Source: Cellulosimicrobium cellulans (lineage in GTDB: Bacteria; Actinomycetota; Actinomycetes; Actinomycetales; Cellulomonadaceae). From it: a stretch of DNA of 64,000 nt. The number at the start of each line of letters is the position of its first letter. Within the stretch, counting starts at the first letter, position 1. Where the stretch lies: contig NZ_JAMXST010000005.1 in NCBI RefSeq assembly GCF_024124905.1, positions 248,001-312,000 of the forward strand, written 5' to 3'. The position numbers were made by a program, and so were the translations under genes. The notes below the pieces were generated by a model, which worked only from the letters and a program-made list of their open reading frames with translations, did no database searches and was not told the origin of the DNA. This document shows positions 6,712 through 17,945 of the stretch, piece by piece.

Positions 6712-7896
6712 ATGAGCAGCGTCGCCCGCACCGCCCCCGAGGTGCCCCTCCCGCCGGGGTACACGCTCGTCGAGGCCCCGCACCCCGCGTCGCTCGACGA
6801 CGCCGACGCGTGGGCCTACCACGCCGTCGCGGACGTCGGCCGGGAGCACGAGCTGGAGGTCCACGGGTACGACGACCTCGCGCTGCGACCGCGCGACGTG
6901 CTCTCCGGGATGGACCACCAGGAGTACGCGGCCAAGCGCCGCTTCGTCGTCGTGCGCTCCGCCGCCGCGCGCGCCCTGATCGCCGACGGCGTCCCGCCCG
7001 CGGTGCACGACGTCGTCGCGTACCTGTTCGTGCTCCAGCCCACGACGAGCAACGCGCACCTGAGCGACGCGTTCGCCGTGGTCCGCCCGCAGGAGCGGGG
7101 TCGCGGCATCGGGACGCCGCTGCTCGCGCTCGCCGAGCGCCTCGCCGCGGACGCCGGGCGCACGGTGCTCCTCTCGAACACCTCGCACGGGACGGAGCCG
7201 CCGCCCGGCCCGGACGCGCTGGCCGCCACCACCGGCGCGGGCCGCGTCCCCGCCGACGCCCCCGGTCCTCGCTTCCTGCGCGCCCACGGGTACGTCCTGG
7301 AGCAGGTCGAGCGCCACTCGGTGCTCGACCTCCCGGCCAACCCCGCGGGCCTCGACGCGCACCGCGCCGCCGCGCGGGAGCACGCCGGCCCGGACTACCG
7401 CGTGCACACGTGGACCGACGAGGTCCCCGAGGAGTGGCTCGACCAGGTGGCCGTGCTGTTCACCCGCATGAGCACCGACGCGCCGACGGGAGGCGTCGAG
7501 TTCGGCGAGGACCCGTGGGACGCGCGGCGCGTGCGCACGTGGGTGGGCGAGCAGGCCGAGAAGCGCAACGGGTTCCTCGTGAGCGCCGCGGAGCACGTGC
7601 CGACCGGCACGCTCGCCGCGTTCACCGTCTTCCTGTACCCGCACGACCGGGACGACTTCGCGTTCCAGGAGGACACCCTCGTGCTCCGCGAGCACCGGGG
7701 GCGCCGCCTCGGGATGCTCGTCAAGGTGGCCAACCTCGACGCGCTCGCGCGCGAGCGCCCCGCGACCCGGCGCGTCCACACGTGGAACGCGCAGGAGAAC
7801 GACCACATGCTCGCGATCAACGTCGCCCTCGGGTTCCGACCGGCGGGCGTGTGGGCCGCGTGGCAGCGCAGGACGACGTCGGAGGACGGCGACTGA
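6712..7896 (+). CDS. Double GNAT-domain acetyltransferase
   Basis: A 394-residue protein with two GNAT folds in tandem. The first acetyl-CoA loop is RPQERGRGIGTPLL (about residues 124-137); the second is the REHRGRRLGMLVK region near 325-340. This two-domain layout resembles mycothiol-synthase-like and other actinobacterial GNATs, but the substrate is unknown. The ATG chosen follows the GlsB terminator; a longer in-frame extension overlaps the upstream gene and is not credible. Confidence 0.85.
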   Translation: MSSVARTAPEVPLPPGYTLVEAPHPASLDDADAWAYHAVADVGREHELEVHGYDDLALRPRDVLSGMDHQEYAAKRRFVVVRSAAARALIADGVPPAVHDVVAYLFVLQPTTSNAHLSDAFAVVRPQERGRGIGTPLLALAERLAADAGRTVLLSNTSHGTEPPPGPDALAATTGAGRVPADAPGPRFLRAHGYVLEQVERHSVLDLPANPAGLDAHRAAAREHAGPDYRVHTWTDEVPEEWLDQVAVLFTRMSTDAPTGGVEFGEDPWDARRVRTWVGEQAEKRNGFLVSAAEHVPTGTLAAFTVFLYPHDRDDFAFQEDTLVLREHRGRRLGMLVKVANLDALARERPATRRVHTWNAQENDHMLAINVALGFRPAGVWAAWQRRTTSEDGD

Positions 7897-7959
7897 TCGC
7901 GCCCCGGGAAGGACGGGCGCGACCCGCGTGACCCCGGAGGCCGCCGCGTCGTCGGCCGC

Positions 7960-8538
7960 TCAGCGGATGCCGTCGAGGAAGCGGATCACCCGCTCGGTGA
8001 CGAGCGCGGCGGCCCCCGGCTCGTACGACGGCAGGCTCGGGTCGGTGAACAGGTGCCGGTCGCCGGGGTAGACGAACAGCTCGGCGTCGGGCGTGGAGTC
8101 CACGAGCTCGCGCGCGGCGTCGAGGTCCCCCTCGCCCGCGAACGACGGGTCGCCGTCCATGCCGTGCACCTGCACGGGCACGGCCTCGGGCCACGCCTCG
8201 CCGAACTCCGAGACCGGCACGCACGCCTCCAGGAGCACCGCGCCCTTCGCGCCCGCGCGCGTCTGCGCGAGCATCTGCGCCGGGAGCACGCCGAGCGAGA
8301 TCCCGGCGTACACGACCGCGGGGTCGTATCCGTCCGCCACCGCCCGACCGCGCTCCAGGACCGTGCCGAACCCGAGCTCCTGCACGTGCGCCATGCCCTC
8401 GTCGAGGGTCGCGAACGTGCGTCCCTCGAACAGGTCCGGCGTGTGCACGACGTTCCCCGCGCCGCGCAGCGTCTCCGCGATCGTCCGTACGCCCTCGGTC
8501 AGTCCCTGCACGTGGTGGAACAGCACGACCTCGGCCAT
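7960..8538 (-). CDS. Dienelactone hydrolase family protein
   Basis: A 192-residue alpha/beta-hydrolase. The nucleophile elbow is AGISLG (Ser81), where classical dienelactone hydrolases have Cys; Asp128 (HGMDGDPSF) and His162 (GDRHLF) complete a plausible triad. GGAGGAG precedes the ATG. Substrate unknown. It diverges from pgi with about 220 bp between them. Confidence 0.85.
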   Translation of the reverse strand: MAEVVLFHHVQGLTEGVRTIAETLRGAGNVVHTPDLFEGRTFATLDEGMAHVQELGFGTVLERGRAVADGYDPAVVYAGISLGVLPAQMLAQTRAGAKGAVLLEACVPVSEFGEAWPEAVPVQVHGMDGDPSFAGEGDLDAARELVDSTPDAELFVYPGDRHLFTDPSLPSYEPGAAALVTERVIRFLDGIR

Positions 8539-8755
8539 GGTCTCCTCCTCCGGTGTCCGTCGGTGGCCCGGCGGCACCGTCGCCGCGCGGTGCGCGCCGC
8601 CACGGCGCACGCCCACCATCGTCGCGCGGACCACCCACGTCCGCCCGGGCCCGGGGTCCAGGGACCGACGGCGGCCGTTCGTGAGGCCACCGGACCATGG
8701 ACCGCGGGACGGTCGGGGTGGGCGAGGGCCGACGTCGGTCAGTAGTTTGGTGGTC

Positions 8756-10483
<1,728 letters not shown>

Positions 10484-10498
10484 CCCACCCTCCCGCGC

Positions 10499-10553
10499 CG
10501 AGCACGACCTTGGTGTCGTCATCCGTCGGATGACGACACCGAGGTCGTGCTCG
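10499..10553. repeat. Long hairpin repeat H1-a (bidirectional terminator)
   Basis: A 26-bp stem with one T-G wobble and a GTC triloop, starting CGAGCACGACCT and containing GTCGTCATCCGTCGGATGAC at the tip. It lies between two convergent genes. Two relatives occur at 11867-11921 and 14659-14713, sharing the CGAGCACGA arm start. Confidence 0.85.
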
Positions 10554-10582
10554 CGGGCGCGCAGGGTCGTGGTCGGGCGGGC

Positions 10583-11038
10583 TCAGGCCTCCTGGCAGGT
10601 CCCCGGCGCCGCGGCCGACGTCGCGTCCGGGCAGAGCAGGTGCGCCCACTCCCGCGGCCCGTACGCGTCCCGGGTCGCGTCGACGAAGATCTCGACGCCG
10701 TCGATCCGCGGCCCCACCCGGTAGTAGCTCACGATCGGGTCGCCCTCCGTCGTCGGCATGGTGACCACGAGCTCCGCACCCGTCGCGGCGGCGGCGTCGA
10801 GGCAGCGGAACAGGTCGTCCGGGACGCTCTCCCCCTGGTCGAGCCGGACGTCGCCGCACAGGTCGAGCGGCTCCCGGTCGACGAACGCCGCCGGGGCGAC
10901 CGCGTCGCCGTCCCCCCGGGCTCCCGACGGCGTGGGTACGTCGGCCGGCGGCTGCGAGCCCGTCGTCGCGCACGCGCCCACGACGAGGATGCCTGCCAGC
11001 ACCTGGACCAGGATCGCGACGCGCGTCGTCCGGCTCAT
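10583..11038 (-). CDS. Putative lipoprotein
   Basis: A 151-residue protein with a signal peptide and lipobox VVGAC (Cys23), followed by a Pro/Ser/Asp-rich linker and a compact domain with three further cysteines (contexts DLCGD, FRCLD, LLCPD) plus one near the end (GTCQEA). No family recognised. The internal ATG (MSRTT) is preferred over an upstream start because it gives a proper signal sequence. Confidence 0.7.
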   Translation of the reverse strand: MSRTTRVAILVQVLAGILVVGACATTGSQPPADVPTPSGARGDGDAVAPAAFVDREPLDLCGDVRLDQGESVPDDLFRCLDAAAATGAELVVTMPTTEGDPIVSYYRVGPRIDGVEIFVDATRDAYGPREWAHLLCPDATSAAAPGTCQEA

Positions 11039-11147
11039 ACCCGGGACGTGTGGTGACACCCCGCGACCTTGCACCTCGTCCCCGTTCCCGGTGATCGACG
11101 GCGGTCGTCACGACGGAGGCGACGCGCGTCGAGCCCGGGGCCGGGGA

Positions 11148-11771
11148 TCAGCCCGCGTCCCCGGACGGCACCTTGTCCGCGACGTCGTCGTACGTGACCT
11201 CGGCCGGAGGCTCGGCGGGCGCGTAGACGAGTCGCACGACGCCCGTCGGGAAGGTCTCGGAGCGCAGGAGCGTGAGCGGGTAGTAGGGCTCGCCCTCGTC
11301 GAAGAGCCGTTCGCCCGAGCGGGCCGCGACGGGGTGGACGAGGAGCCGCAGCTCGTCGAGCAGCCCGGCGGCGAGGAGCTGGCGCACCACCGAGATCGAC
11401 CCCGCGACGAGCACCTTGCCCAGTCCGGGCTCCTCCTTGAGCGCACGGACGGCGTCGACGAGGTCGCCGTCGATCCGCTCGACGTGCCGCCACCCGAGGT
11501 CCTGGTCGCCGCGCGTCGCGACGATCTTGCGCATGTCCCCGAGCCGCGCGGCGAACGACGCGTCTTCGCCCCCGGCGGTCTCCCGCTCGGGCCACGCGCC
11601 GGCGAAGCTGTCGTAGGTGACCCGCCCGAGGAGCAGCGCGTCGACGTCCTGGTAGTCCTCGTCGACGGCGGCGGCCATGTTGTCGTCGAAGTACGGGAAG
11701 TGCCACGCCGGGTCGATCTCGGCGACGCCGTCGAGCGAGAGGAACAGGGTGGAGACGAGCGTCGCGCTCAT
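11148..11771 (-). CDS. Dihydrofolate-reductase-like protein (RibD C-terminal domain)
   Basis: A 207-residue protein of the DfrA-like/RibD_C family, commonly annotated dihydrofolate reductase family protein. It starts with STLFLSLDGVAE, has DALLLGRVTYDSFAGAWP and the nucleotide-binding LVAGSISVVRQLL segment. Members use NAD(P)H, but physiological substrates are mostly unknown and this need not be a real folate enzyme. Confidence 0.85.
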   Translation of the reverse strand: MSATLVSTLFLSLDGVAEIDPAWHFPYFDDNMAAAVDEDYQDVDALLLGRVTYDSFAGAWPERETAGGEDASFAARLGDMRKIVATRGDQDLGWRHVERIDGDLVDAVRALKEEPGLGKVLVAGSISVVRQLLAAGLLDELRLLVHPVAARSGERLFDEGEPYYPLTLLRSETFPTGVVRLVYAPAEPPAEVTYDDVADKVPSGDAG

Positions 11772-11866
11772 GGGAGTGGCCTTCCGGTCGGGTGGTCGAG
11801 ACGACGGGGCAGACCCTCGCGCCCGCGCGAACTCATCGTCCCGCCGAGCACGACCTCACGCGCGGT

Positions 11867-11921
11867 CGAGCACGATGTTCCTGTCGTCATCCGACGGAAA
11901 TCGACAGCAACATCGTGCTCG
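11867..11921. repeat. Long hairpin repeat H1-b
   Basis: A 20-bp stem with one mismatch, CGAGCACGATGTT arm, and a loop that contains TCATCCGACGG, closely matching the tip of H1-a. It lies between the reductase-like gene and the small membrane protein gene. Confidence 0.8.
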
Positions 11922-11961
11922 GCTGAACCGCGGGGGGCTGGGGCCGGTGGCGGAGGGGAGG

Positions 11962-12435
11962 TCAGCGGCGCAGGGCCAGCGTGAGGGTCAGGCCGACCGC
12001 GAGGTGCTCGACGGCGAGGAGCGCCACCGCGGCAGGCGTCACCGCGCCGAGCGGGCCGAGCAGCGAGACGAGCAGCACGACGGCGCACGTCACGAGCCAC
12101 GCGCGCTCGCCCCGCCGCGGGCGACGGGACGCCAGCCGGCCGAGCAGGGCGCGCACGCCCCACGCGGCGTACCCGACGACGAGCGCCGTGACGACCGCGG
12201 CGACGACGCCGACGGTCTGGGTGCCGGTCGCGGTACGCACCTCCGGGTCGACGCCGAGCGCCGTCCCGACGAGCAGGACGACGGCGGCGACCGCCGCGGC
12301 GACGAGCGGGACGGACCAGCGGGGGACGCGGCGTCGGACCTCCCCGGGGACCTGCCGCCCGACGGTCGCGGTGGACGAGCCGGGATGGCGGGGGACGTCC
12401 GAGGTGCGGTACGTGGTGGTCGGCGTCGTGGACAT
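11962..12435 (-). CDS. Four-helix membrane protein, DUF6069-like
   Basis: A 157-residue protein with a 40-residue polar N-terminus and four hydrophobic helices (VPLVAAAVAAVVLLVG; VVAAVVTALVVGYAAW; WLVTCAVVLLVSLLGPLG; AVALLAVEHLAVGLTLTLA). Arrangement and size resemble actinobacterial DUF6069 proteins; function unknown. It diverges from the histidine kinase gene. Confidence 0.7.
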   Translation of the reverse strand: MSTTPTTTYRTSDVPRHPGSSTATVGRQVPGEVRRRVPRWSVPLVAAAVAAVVLLVGTALGVDPEVRTATGTQTVGVVAAVVTALVVGYAAWGVRALLGRLASRRPRRGERAWLVTCAVVLLVSLLGPLGAVTPAAVALLAVEHLAVGLTLTLALRR

Positions 12436-12659
12436 GGCACTCCTCCTTCGTCACGCGACGGTGCCGCGTGCTCTCACGGCCGAGGCCGCCGCCGGCGGGG
12501 TGCCGACGTCGTCCACCCTCGCGGCGGCGGGGCTCCCGCCGCACCGACCGGACGTCGGTGCGCGACCCGACCGGCGTCCACCCCTGCCCCTCCTGCCGGA
12601 CCCCGACCCCCGACCTTGGTCGGTGGTCGACCGTGACGGCGCCCCCTAGCGTCCGGAGC

Positions 12660-13904
12660 ATGACCACTCGCACCGACTGCCCTCCGTACCCCGGGCGCCC
12701 CGTCCTCGCGACGGCCGCCGCACGCCGCGACGGGAACCGCCCGCTCGTCCCGTGGTGGACGTTCGCCCTCGCGTGGCTCGCCGTCGCGGCGCTCACGGTG
12801 CTCGCGACGGCCGGGATCGTCGGCCAGGACGACCCGGGCGCGCAGCCCGCGATCGACGTCGCCGTCGCGGCGCTGGCCCTCGCCGTCCTCCCGCTCCTGT
12901 GGTCGCGGTCCCCGCGCAACGCGCCGGTGCTCGGCGCCCTGATGCTCGCGTCGCTCGCGGCGTACTCCGGTGCGGCGACCCCCGCCTCGACGGTCGCGAC
13001 CCTGCAGGTCGCGCGCTGGTACCCGGCGCGCACGGCGGTCCCGGTCGCGGTCGCGGGCTTCCTCGGCCACGCCGTGCAGGCGCTGTGGCGCCCGGAGGCG
13101 CTGCCGCTCGGCTGGTGGCTCCTGTGCGACCTCGCGGTGCACGCCGCCCTGCTCGGCTGGGGGCTGTACTGGCAGGCGCGGGCCCAGCTCATGTGGTCCC
13201 TGCGCGACCGCGCGCGGCGCGCCGAGGCCGAGCAGGAGCACCGCGTCGCGGAGGCGCGGGTCGCGGAGCGCACGCGGATCGCCCGCGAGATGCACGACAC
13301 CCTCGCCCACCGCCTCTCGCTCCTCGCCGCGACGGCGGGGGCGCTCGAGTACCGCCCCGACGCCGACCCGGCGCAGCTCGCCCGCGCCGCGGGCCTGGTC
13401 CGGGCCGGGGTGAGCTCCGCGCTCGGCGACCTGCGCGACGTCGTACGGGTGCTCCGCGCCGACCCCGACGAGGTCGACGGAGGCGCCCCCGCGCCGCAGC
13501 CCACGCTCGACGACGTCGACCGCCTCGTCGCCGAGGCGCGCGCGGCGGGCGGCGACGTCGCCTACGAACGGTCGGGCTCGGCGGACGTGCCGCGGACCGT
13601 CGAGGTCGCGGCCTACCGCGTCGCGCAGGAGGGGCTGACGAACGCCCGCCGGCACGCGCCGGGCAGCCCGGTCGTGCTGCGGGTCACGGCCCGGGCGGGC
13701 GAGGTACGCGTCACGGTGTCCGACGGCGGTCCGCGCCTCGTCGCGGTCGGTGGCGTCGGTGGAGCGCGGGACGCGGCGGGAGAGGGCACCGGCACCGGGC
13801 TCGTCGGGCTGCGCGAGCGGGTCGACCTGCTCGGCGGGACGCTCGACGCCGGAGCGCGGGACGACGGGTTCGTCCTCGATGTCCGGCTACCGTGGGACGC
13901 GTGA
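12660..13904 (+). CDS. NarL-family sensor histidine kinase
   Basis: A 414-residue membrane kinase: about four to five N-terminal helices (residues 30-165), a short coiled-coil, a HisKA_3 dimerisation domain with phospho-acceptor His212 in REMHDTLAHRLS, and a C-terminal HATPase (YRVAQEGLTNARRHAPG N-box; GTGLVGLRERVDLLGG). A TAGCGT -10 hexamer lies 7 nt before the ATG, suggesting a leaderless mRNA. Its stop overlaps the response-regulator start. Signal unknown; the DUF6069-like neighbour is a plausible target. Confidence 0.92.
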   Translation: MTTRTDCPPYPGRPVLATAAARRDGNRPLVPWWTFALAWLAVAALTVLATAGIVGQDDPGAQPAIDVAVAALALAVLPLLWSRSPRNAPVLGALMLASLAAYSGAATPASTVATLQVARWYPARTAVPVAVAGFLGHAVQALWRPEALPLGWWLLCDLAVHAALLGWGLYWQARAQLMWSLRDRARRAEAEQEHRVAEARVAERTRIAREMHDTLAHRLSLLAATAGALEYRPDADPAQLARAAGLVRAGVSSALGDLRDVVRVLRADPDEVDGGAPAPQPTLDDVDRLVAEARAAGGDVAYERSGSADVPRTVEVAAYRVAQEGLTNARRHAPGSPVVLRVTARAGEVRVTVSDGGPRLVAVGGVGGARDAAGEGTGTGLVGLRERVDLLGGTLDAGARDDGFVLDVRLPWDA

Positions 13905-14611
13905 GCGATCAGGGTGGACGCGGAGGCGGCGCGCGCGCGGACGGGCGGGCACCGGGCGACGCGCCACGCACCCGGCTGGTGATCGTCGACGACGACGCGC
14001 TCGTCCGCGCCGGGCTGCGGCTCATGCTCGACGGCGCGCACGGGATCGAGGTCGTCGGCGAGGCCGCCGACGGGGCCGAGGTCACGTCGGTGCTCGACGC
14101 CCACCCGACCGACGTCGTGCTCATGGACCTGCGGATGCCGCGGGTCGACGGGATCGAGGCCACGCGGCGGGTGCGTTCGAGGGCCGGCGCGCCCGCCGTC
14201 GTCGTGCTCACGACGTTCGACAGCGACGAGGAGGTGGTCGGCGCCCTGCACGCCGGGGCGTCCGGCTACCTGCTCAAGGACATGCCGCCGGAGCGGATCG
14301 TGGCGGCGGTGCGCGCGGCGGCCGCGGGCGAGCCGGTCCTGTCGCCGGAGATCGCGCGGCGGCTCATGACGTCGGTCGCCGACGCGGGCGGCGAGCGCGA
14401 TCGTGCCCGCGCGGCGCTCGACGCGCTCACCGGACGCGAGCGCGACGTCGCGGTCGAGCTGGGCCGCGGCGCGGCGAACGCCGAGATCGCGGCGACCCTG
14501 TTCCTCAGCGTCCCGACGGTGAAGGCGCACGTGTCGAACGTGCTGCTCAAGCTCGGCCTGGAGAACCGGACGCAGGTCGCGCTGCTCGTCCACGCCGCCG
14601 ACCTGACCTGA
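13901..14611 (+). CDS. NarL/FixJ-family response regulator
   Basis: A 236-residue regulator. The receiver domain (about 25-140) has the acidic pocket VDDD and phospho-acceptor Asp76 in LMDLRMPRVDG. The C-terminal LuxR-type helix-turn-helix (about 170-230) contains LTGRERDVAVELGRG and SVPTVKAHVSNVLLKLGL. GTG start overlaps the kinase stop (GTGA). Cognate partner of the upstream kinase. Confidence 0.93.
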   Translation: MSDQGGRGGGARADGRAPGDAPRTRLVIVDDDALVRAGLRLMLDGAHGIEVVGEAADGAEVTSVLDAHPTDVVLMDLRMPRVDGIEATRRVRSRAGAPAVVVLTTFDSDEEVVGALHAGASGYLLKDMPPERIVAAVRAAAAGEPVLSPEIARRLMTSVADAGGERDRARAALDALTGRERDVAVELGRGAANAEIAATLFLSVPTVKAHVSNVLLKLGLENRTQVALLVHAADLT

Positions 14612-14658
14612 CGACAGACCTCCCCGCCTCCGTGTCCGACCACGTCCTGGCCCGCCGT

Positions 14659-14713
14659 CGAGCACGACATGGAGGTCGTTCTGGCTCCGACAACGACCCT
14701 CATGTCGTGTTCG
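14659..14713. repeat. Long hairpin repeat H1-c
   Basis: About 22-bp stem with three mismatches, again beginning CGAGCACGACATG, between the response regulator and the convergent DUF4235 gene. Probable bidirectional terminator. Confidence 0.7.
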
Positions 14714-14728
14714 GCCAGAGGGGTGAGG

Positions 14729-15052
14729 TCAGTCGCCGGGCCACTCCCCCGTCCAGCGCTCGAACGCCCGGGCGCCACCGCGGTCGATGAGTGCCTTGAC
14801 CGCCGCGAAGATGGCGCCCTGGATCAGCGCCGCGACGAGGATCTCGCGCAGCCGGTACTCGGACTCGAGCGGCTTGGGCGCGTCCGTCCGGTGGCCCGGG
14901 GTCACGCGCTTGTAGACCTGCTTGAACACCTGCCCCGCGACGAGCCCGCCCACGATCGAGCTGGCGAGCCCCACGGGGCGGTAGAGGATCTTCGCGGCCT
15001 TGCCGCCGGTCTTCTCCGGGGGATGCGTCCCCGCCGTCACGTCGTCGCTCAT
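14729..15052 (-). CDS. DUF4235 family membrane protein
   Basis: A 107-residue protein with two hydrophobic helices (LASSIVGGLVAGQVFKQVYK; LREILVAALIQGAIFAAVKALID) and an acidic stop region, matching the small actinobacterial DUF4235 family. Function unknown. A second member lies at 23109-23387. Confidence 0.8.
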   Translation of the reverse strand: MSDDVTAGTHPPEKTGGKAAKILYRPVGLASSIVGGLVAGQVFKQVYKRVTPGHRTDAPKPLESEYRLREILVAALIQGAIFAAVKALIDRGGARAFERWTGEWPGD

Positions 15053-15120
15053 CCCTCGACGCTAGGTCGGCTGCGGCTCTCTCGCCCGTCGCACGACCGC
15101 GAGCGCCGTCCGCGTGGGGG

Positions 15121-16230
15121 TCAGCCCGGGACGACGGCGCAGCCCGCCGGGTCGGGCGCGACGCGCACGCGGGCACCGGGTTCGTGCCCTGCGTCGGCAC
15201 CGCCACCCGCGAGCGCCACGAGGCGGGCCGGTGCGCCGTGGTCGGCGCCGGGGAGGACGACGTCGACCGTGACCTCGACCGCTCCTCGCCGGAACACGCT
15301 GCCGACGACCGTCGCGGCCCACGTGTCGTCGGACGGCGCCGGGACCTCCGCGGGCACGAGCCGCAGCCCGCGCGGCCCGATCGCGAGCACGCTCCCGTCG
15401 CCGCGGGGGACGAACGCCTGGTAGCCGAGGAACTCCGCGACGCGGCGCGAGGCGGGGGCTCGCCACAGGTCCTCGGGCGGCGCGACCTGGAGGAGCCGGC
15501 CCGCGTCCATGACGGCGACGCGGTCGGCGACGGTGAACGCCTCGTCGTGGTCGTGGGTGACGAAGACGGCGGTCGTGCCGGTCGCCCGCAGCGCCTCGCG
15601 CAGGTCGAGCGCGAGGCGCTCGCGCAGCCCCCGGTCGAGCGCGGAGAGCGGCTCGTCGAGCAGGAGCAGGCGGGGGCGCGGCGCGAGCGACCGCGCGAGC
15701 GCGACCCGCTGGCGCTCGCCCCCGCTGAGGGTCGCGACGGCGCGCCGCTCGTACCCGGCCAGCCCGACGACGTCGAGCAGCTCGGTCACGCGCGCGTCGC
15801 GCGCGGCGCGCGGCAGACCCGCGATCCCGTAGGCGACGTTGCCCGCGACGTCGCGGTGCGGGAAGAGCTGGCCCTCCTGGAACATGAGCCCGAACCCGCG
15901 CCGGTGCACGGGGACTCCCGTGAGGTCGCGGCCGTCCCACGCCACGGAGCCCGCGGCGACCGGCTCGAGCCCCGCGACGGCGCGCAGCAGGCTCGACTTG
16001 CCGCACCCGCTCGGCCCGAGCAGGGCGAGCACCTCGCCGGGCGCGACGTCGAGCGTGACGCCCGCGACCGCCGTCGTGCCGGGGTCCGTGCCCGCTCCCC
16101 CGGCGCCGCGCCCGCCGTACCGCACGACGACGTCGCGCACCGCGAGCCCGGCGGCCTCCCCGGTGCCGGGGCCGGCGCGCGACGGCTCCGGCGTGCCCGC
16201 GCGCGCGGGGGCGGGGTCGGTCTGCACCAT
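15121..16230 (-). CDS. thiQ: Thiamine-type ABC transporter ATPase
   Basis: A 369-residue ABC ATPase with Walker A GPSGCGKSS, signature LSGGERQRVALARSL, Walker B LLLLDEPLSALD and H-loop VFVTHDHDEA. It is longer than E. coli ThiQ because of a C-terminal beta-rich (TOBE-like) extension of about 100 residues, as in PotA/FbpC-type ATPases. The start overlaps the permease stop (TGATG). The thiamine assignment rests on the TPP riboswitch at the head of the operon and the ThiB-like binding protein. Confidence 0.85.
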   Translation of the reverse strand: MVQTDPAPARAGTPEPSRAGPGTGEAAGLAVRDVVVRYGGRGAGGAGTDPGTTAVAGVTLDVAPGEVLALLGPSGCGKSSLLRAVAGLEPVAAGSVAWDGRDLTGVPVHRRGFGLMFQEGQLFPHRDVAGNVAYGIAGLPRAARDARVTELLDVVGLAGYERRAVATLSGGERQRVALARSLAPRPRLLLLDEPLSALDRGLRERLALDLREALRATGTTAVFVTHDHDEAFTVADRVAVMDAGRLLQVAPPEDLWRAPASRRVAEFLGYQAFVPRGDGSVLAIGPRGLRLVPAEVPAPSDDTWAATVVGSVFRRGAVEVTVDVVLPGADHGAPARLVALAGGGADAGHEPGARVRVAPDPAGCAVVPG

Positions 16231-17945
16231 CAGAACTCTCCTCCGGGTCGGTCGCCGCGCAACCGCTCGGCGAGCAGCATGACGGTCGCGGTGAGCAGCG
16301 CGAGCACGACGCTCGCCGCGAGCGCCATGCCGTAGTTCTCGGCCCCCGGGCGCCCGATGAGCCGGAAGATCACGACGGGCAGCGTGGCGCTGTCCGGGCG
16401 GGCGAGGAACGACGTCGCGCCGAACTCCCCGAGCGAGACGGCGAACGCGAACCCGACGGCGAGGCCGAGCGACCGCGCGGCGATCGGCCCGTCGACCGTG
16501 CGGAACACGCGGCCGGGGGCGGCGCCGAGCGTCGCGGCGGCCTCGCGCAGGCGCGGGTCGATCGCGCGCAGCGTCGGCAGGACCGTGCGCACGACGAGCG
16601 GGGTCGCGACGACCGCCTGCGCGATCGGCACGAGGAGTCCCGACGTGCGCAGGTCGACGTCGAGACCGAGCGGCCGGTCGAGCGTGAGGAGGAAGCCGAA
16701 GCCGACGGTCACGGCGGACACCCCGAGCGGGAGCATGAACACCGAGTCGAGCACCGAGATCGCGCGACGGCCCCCGCGCGAGCGCGGGCGCCGGGACACG
16801 ACGAGCGCCACGAGGCCGCCGATCACGACGGCGAGCACGGTCGCGAGCGCCGCCGTCCGCAGCGAGTTGCCCGCCGCCTCCCACACCGTGACGGACAGCG
16901 CGTTGCGCCCGCCCGTCGTGCCGAGGTTCGCGTAGTTGTCGAGGCCCCAGCCGCCGCCCGGGACGCGGAACGAGCGCACGACGAGCGTGCCGAGCGGCAG
17001 GCCGACGAGCACGACGACCACGGCCGCGGTGAGCGCCGCGGGGGCGAGGTCGCCGGTCGGGCGGCCGTCGCGCCACAGCCGCAGCGGGTGCGCGGACGAC
17101 GCGGAGGACGAGAGGTTCAGGGCCCGCTCGCGCCGCGCGCGCGTGCGGTTCGCGACGGTGAGCGCGGCCGCGACGACGACGAGCTGCACGACCGACAGCA
17201 CCGCCGCGGTGCGCAGGTCGAGGAACTGGGTGGTCTGGATCCAGATCTCCGTCTCGATCGTCCCGTAGCGGATGCCGCCGAGCACGAGCACGACGCCGAA
17301 CGCCGTCGCGCAGAAGAGGAAGACGATCGACGCGGCGCTCGCGATCGCGGGAGTCAGCGCCGGGAGGGTCACGGTGCGGAACGCGCGCCACGGCGTCGCG
17401 CCGAGCGCCCGGGCGGCCTGCTCGGCGCGCGGGTCGAGGTGCTCCCACAGCCCGCCGACCGTGCGCACGACGACCGAGTAGTTGAAGAACACGAGCGCGA
17501 CGACGATCGCCGCGAACGTCTCGTCGAGCCGCAGGAACCCGAGCGGGCCGCCCTGCACGAGCAGCGACCGGAACGCGACGCCGACGACGACGGTCGGGAG
17601 CACGAACGGCACCGTGACGAGCGCGCGCACGACCCGCCGCCCGGGGAACCGGCACCGGTACAGCACGTACGCGCCGGGCACGCCGAGCAGCACCGAGAAC
17701 GTCGTGCCGAGCACCGCCTGCCAGAGCGTGAGGCCGAGGATCCGCCACGTCCGCGGCTGCGAGAACACCTCCGCGAACCCCGAGAGGTCGAGGCCGCCGT
17801 CGTCCCCGACGAACCCGCGCGCCACGAGCGTGACGACCGGCCACGCGAAGAACACCCCGAGGAACGCGAGCGGCACCGCCGCCGCCAGACCCCACAGCAC
17901 CGCGCGTCCGACGCCGCCCCGCCAGACCGCCCGACCCCTCACCAC
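16230..17945 (-). CDS. thiP: Thiamine-type ABC transporter double permease
   Basis: A 571-residue inner-membrane permease made of two fused BPD_transp_1 halves, each with six-helix core and an EAA loop (EQAARALGATPWRAFRTVTLP and REAAATLGAAPGRVFRTVDGP). This fused layout is typical of ThiP/FbpB. The start lies in the 21-bp repeat array: each repeat unit reads, on this strand, GAGGT followed by AGAGCC and GTG, so it supplies both a ribosome-binding site and a start. GTG at 17945 is chosen; GTG at 17942 and 17966 are in frame. Confidence 0.88.
   Translation of the reverse strand: MVRGRAVWRGGVGRAVLWGLAAAVPLAFLGVFFAWPVVTLVARGFVGDDGGLDLSGFAEVFSQPRTWRILGLTLWQAVLGTTFSVLLGVPGAYVLYRCRFPGRRVVRALVTVPFVLPTVVVGVAFRSLLVQGGPLGFLRLDETFAAIVVALVFFNYSVVVRTVGGLWEHLDPRAEQAARALGATPWRAFRTVTLPALTPAIASAASIVFLFCATAFGVVLVLGGIRYGTIETEIWIQTTQFLDLRTAAVLSVVQLVVVAAALTVANRTRARRERALNLSSSASSAHPLRLWRDGRPTGDLAPAALTAAVVVVLVGLPLGTLVVRSFRVPGGGWGLDNYANLGTTGGRNALSVTVWEAAGNSLRTAALATVLAVVIGGLVALVVSRRPRSRGGRRAISVLDSVFMLPLGVSAVTVGFGFLLTLDRPLGLDVDLRTSGLLVPIAQAVVATPLVVRTVLPTLRAIDPRLREAAATLGAAPGRVFRTVDGPIAARSLGLAVGFAFAVSLGEFGATSFLARPDSATLPVVIFRLIGRPGAENYGMALAASVVLALLTATVMLLAERLRGDRPGGEF

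Noticed and set aside
8093-8755. 220-residue upstream extension of pgi
   Set aside because: Translation is low-complexity and antisense to the hydrolase gene; pgi has a family-typical start at 8756.
10499-10553. Attachment site or origin element
   Set aside because: No integrase, tRNA or replication gene nearby; position between convergent genes fits a terminator-like repeat.
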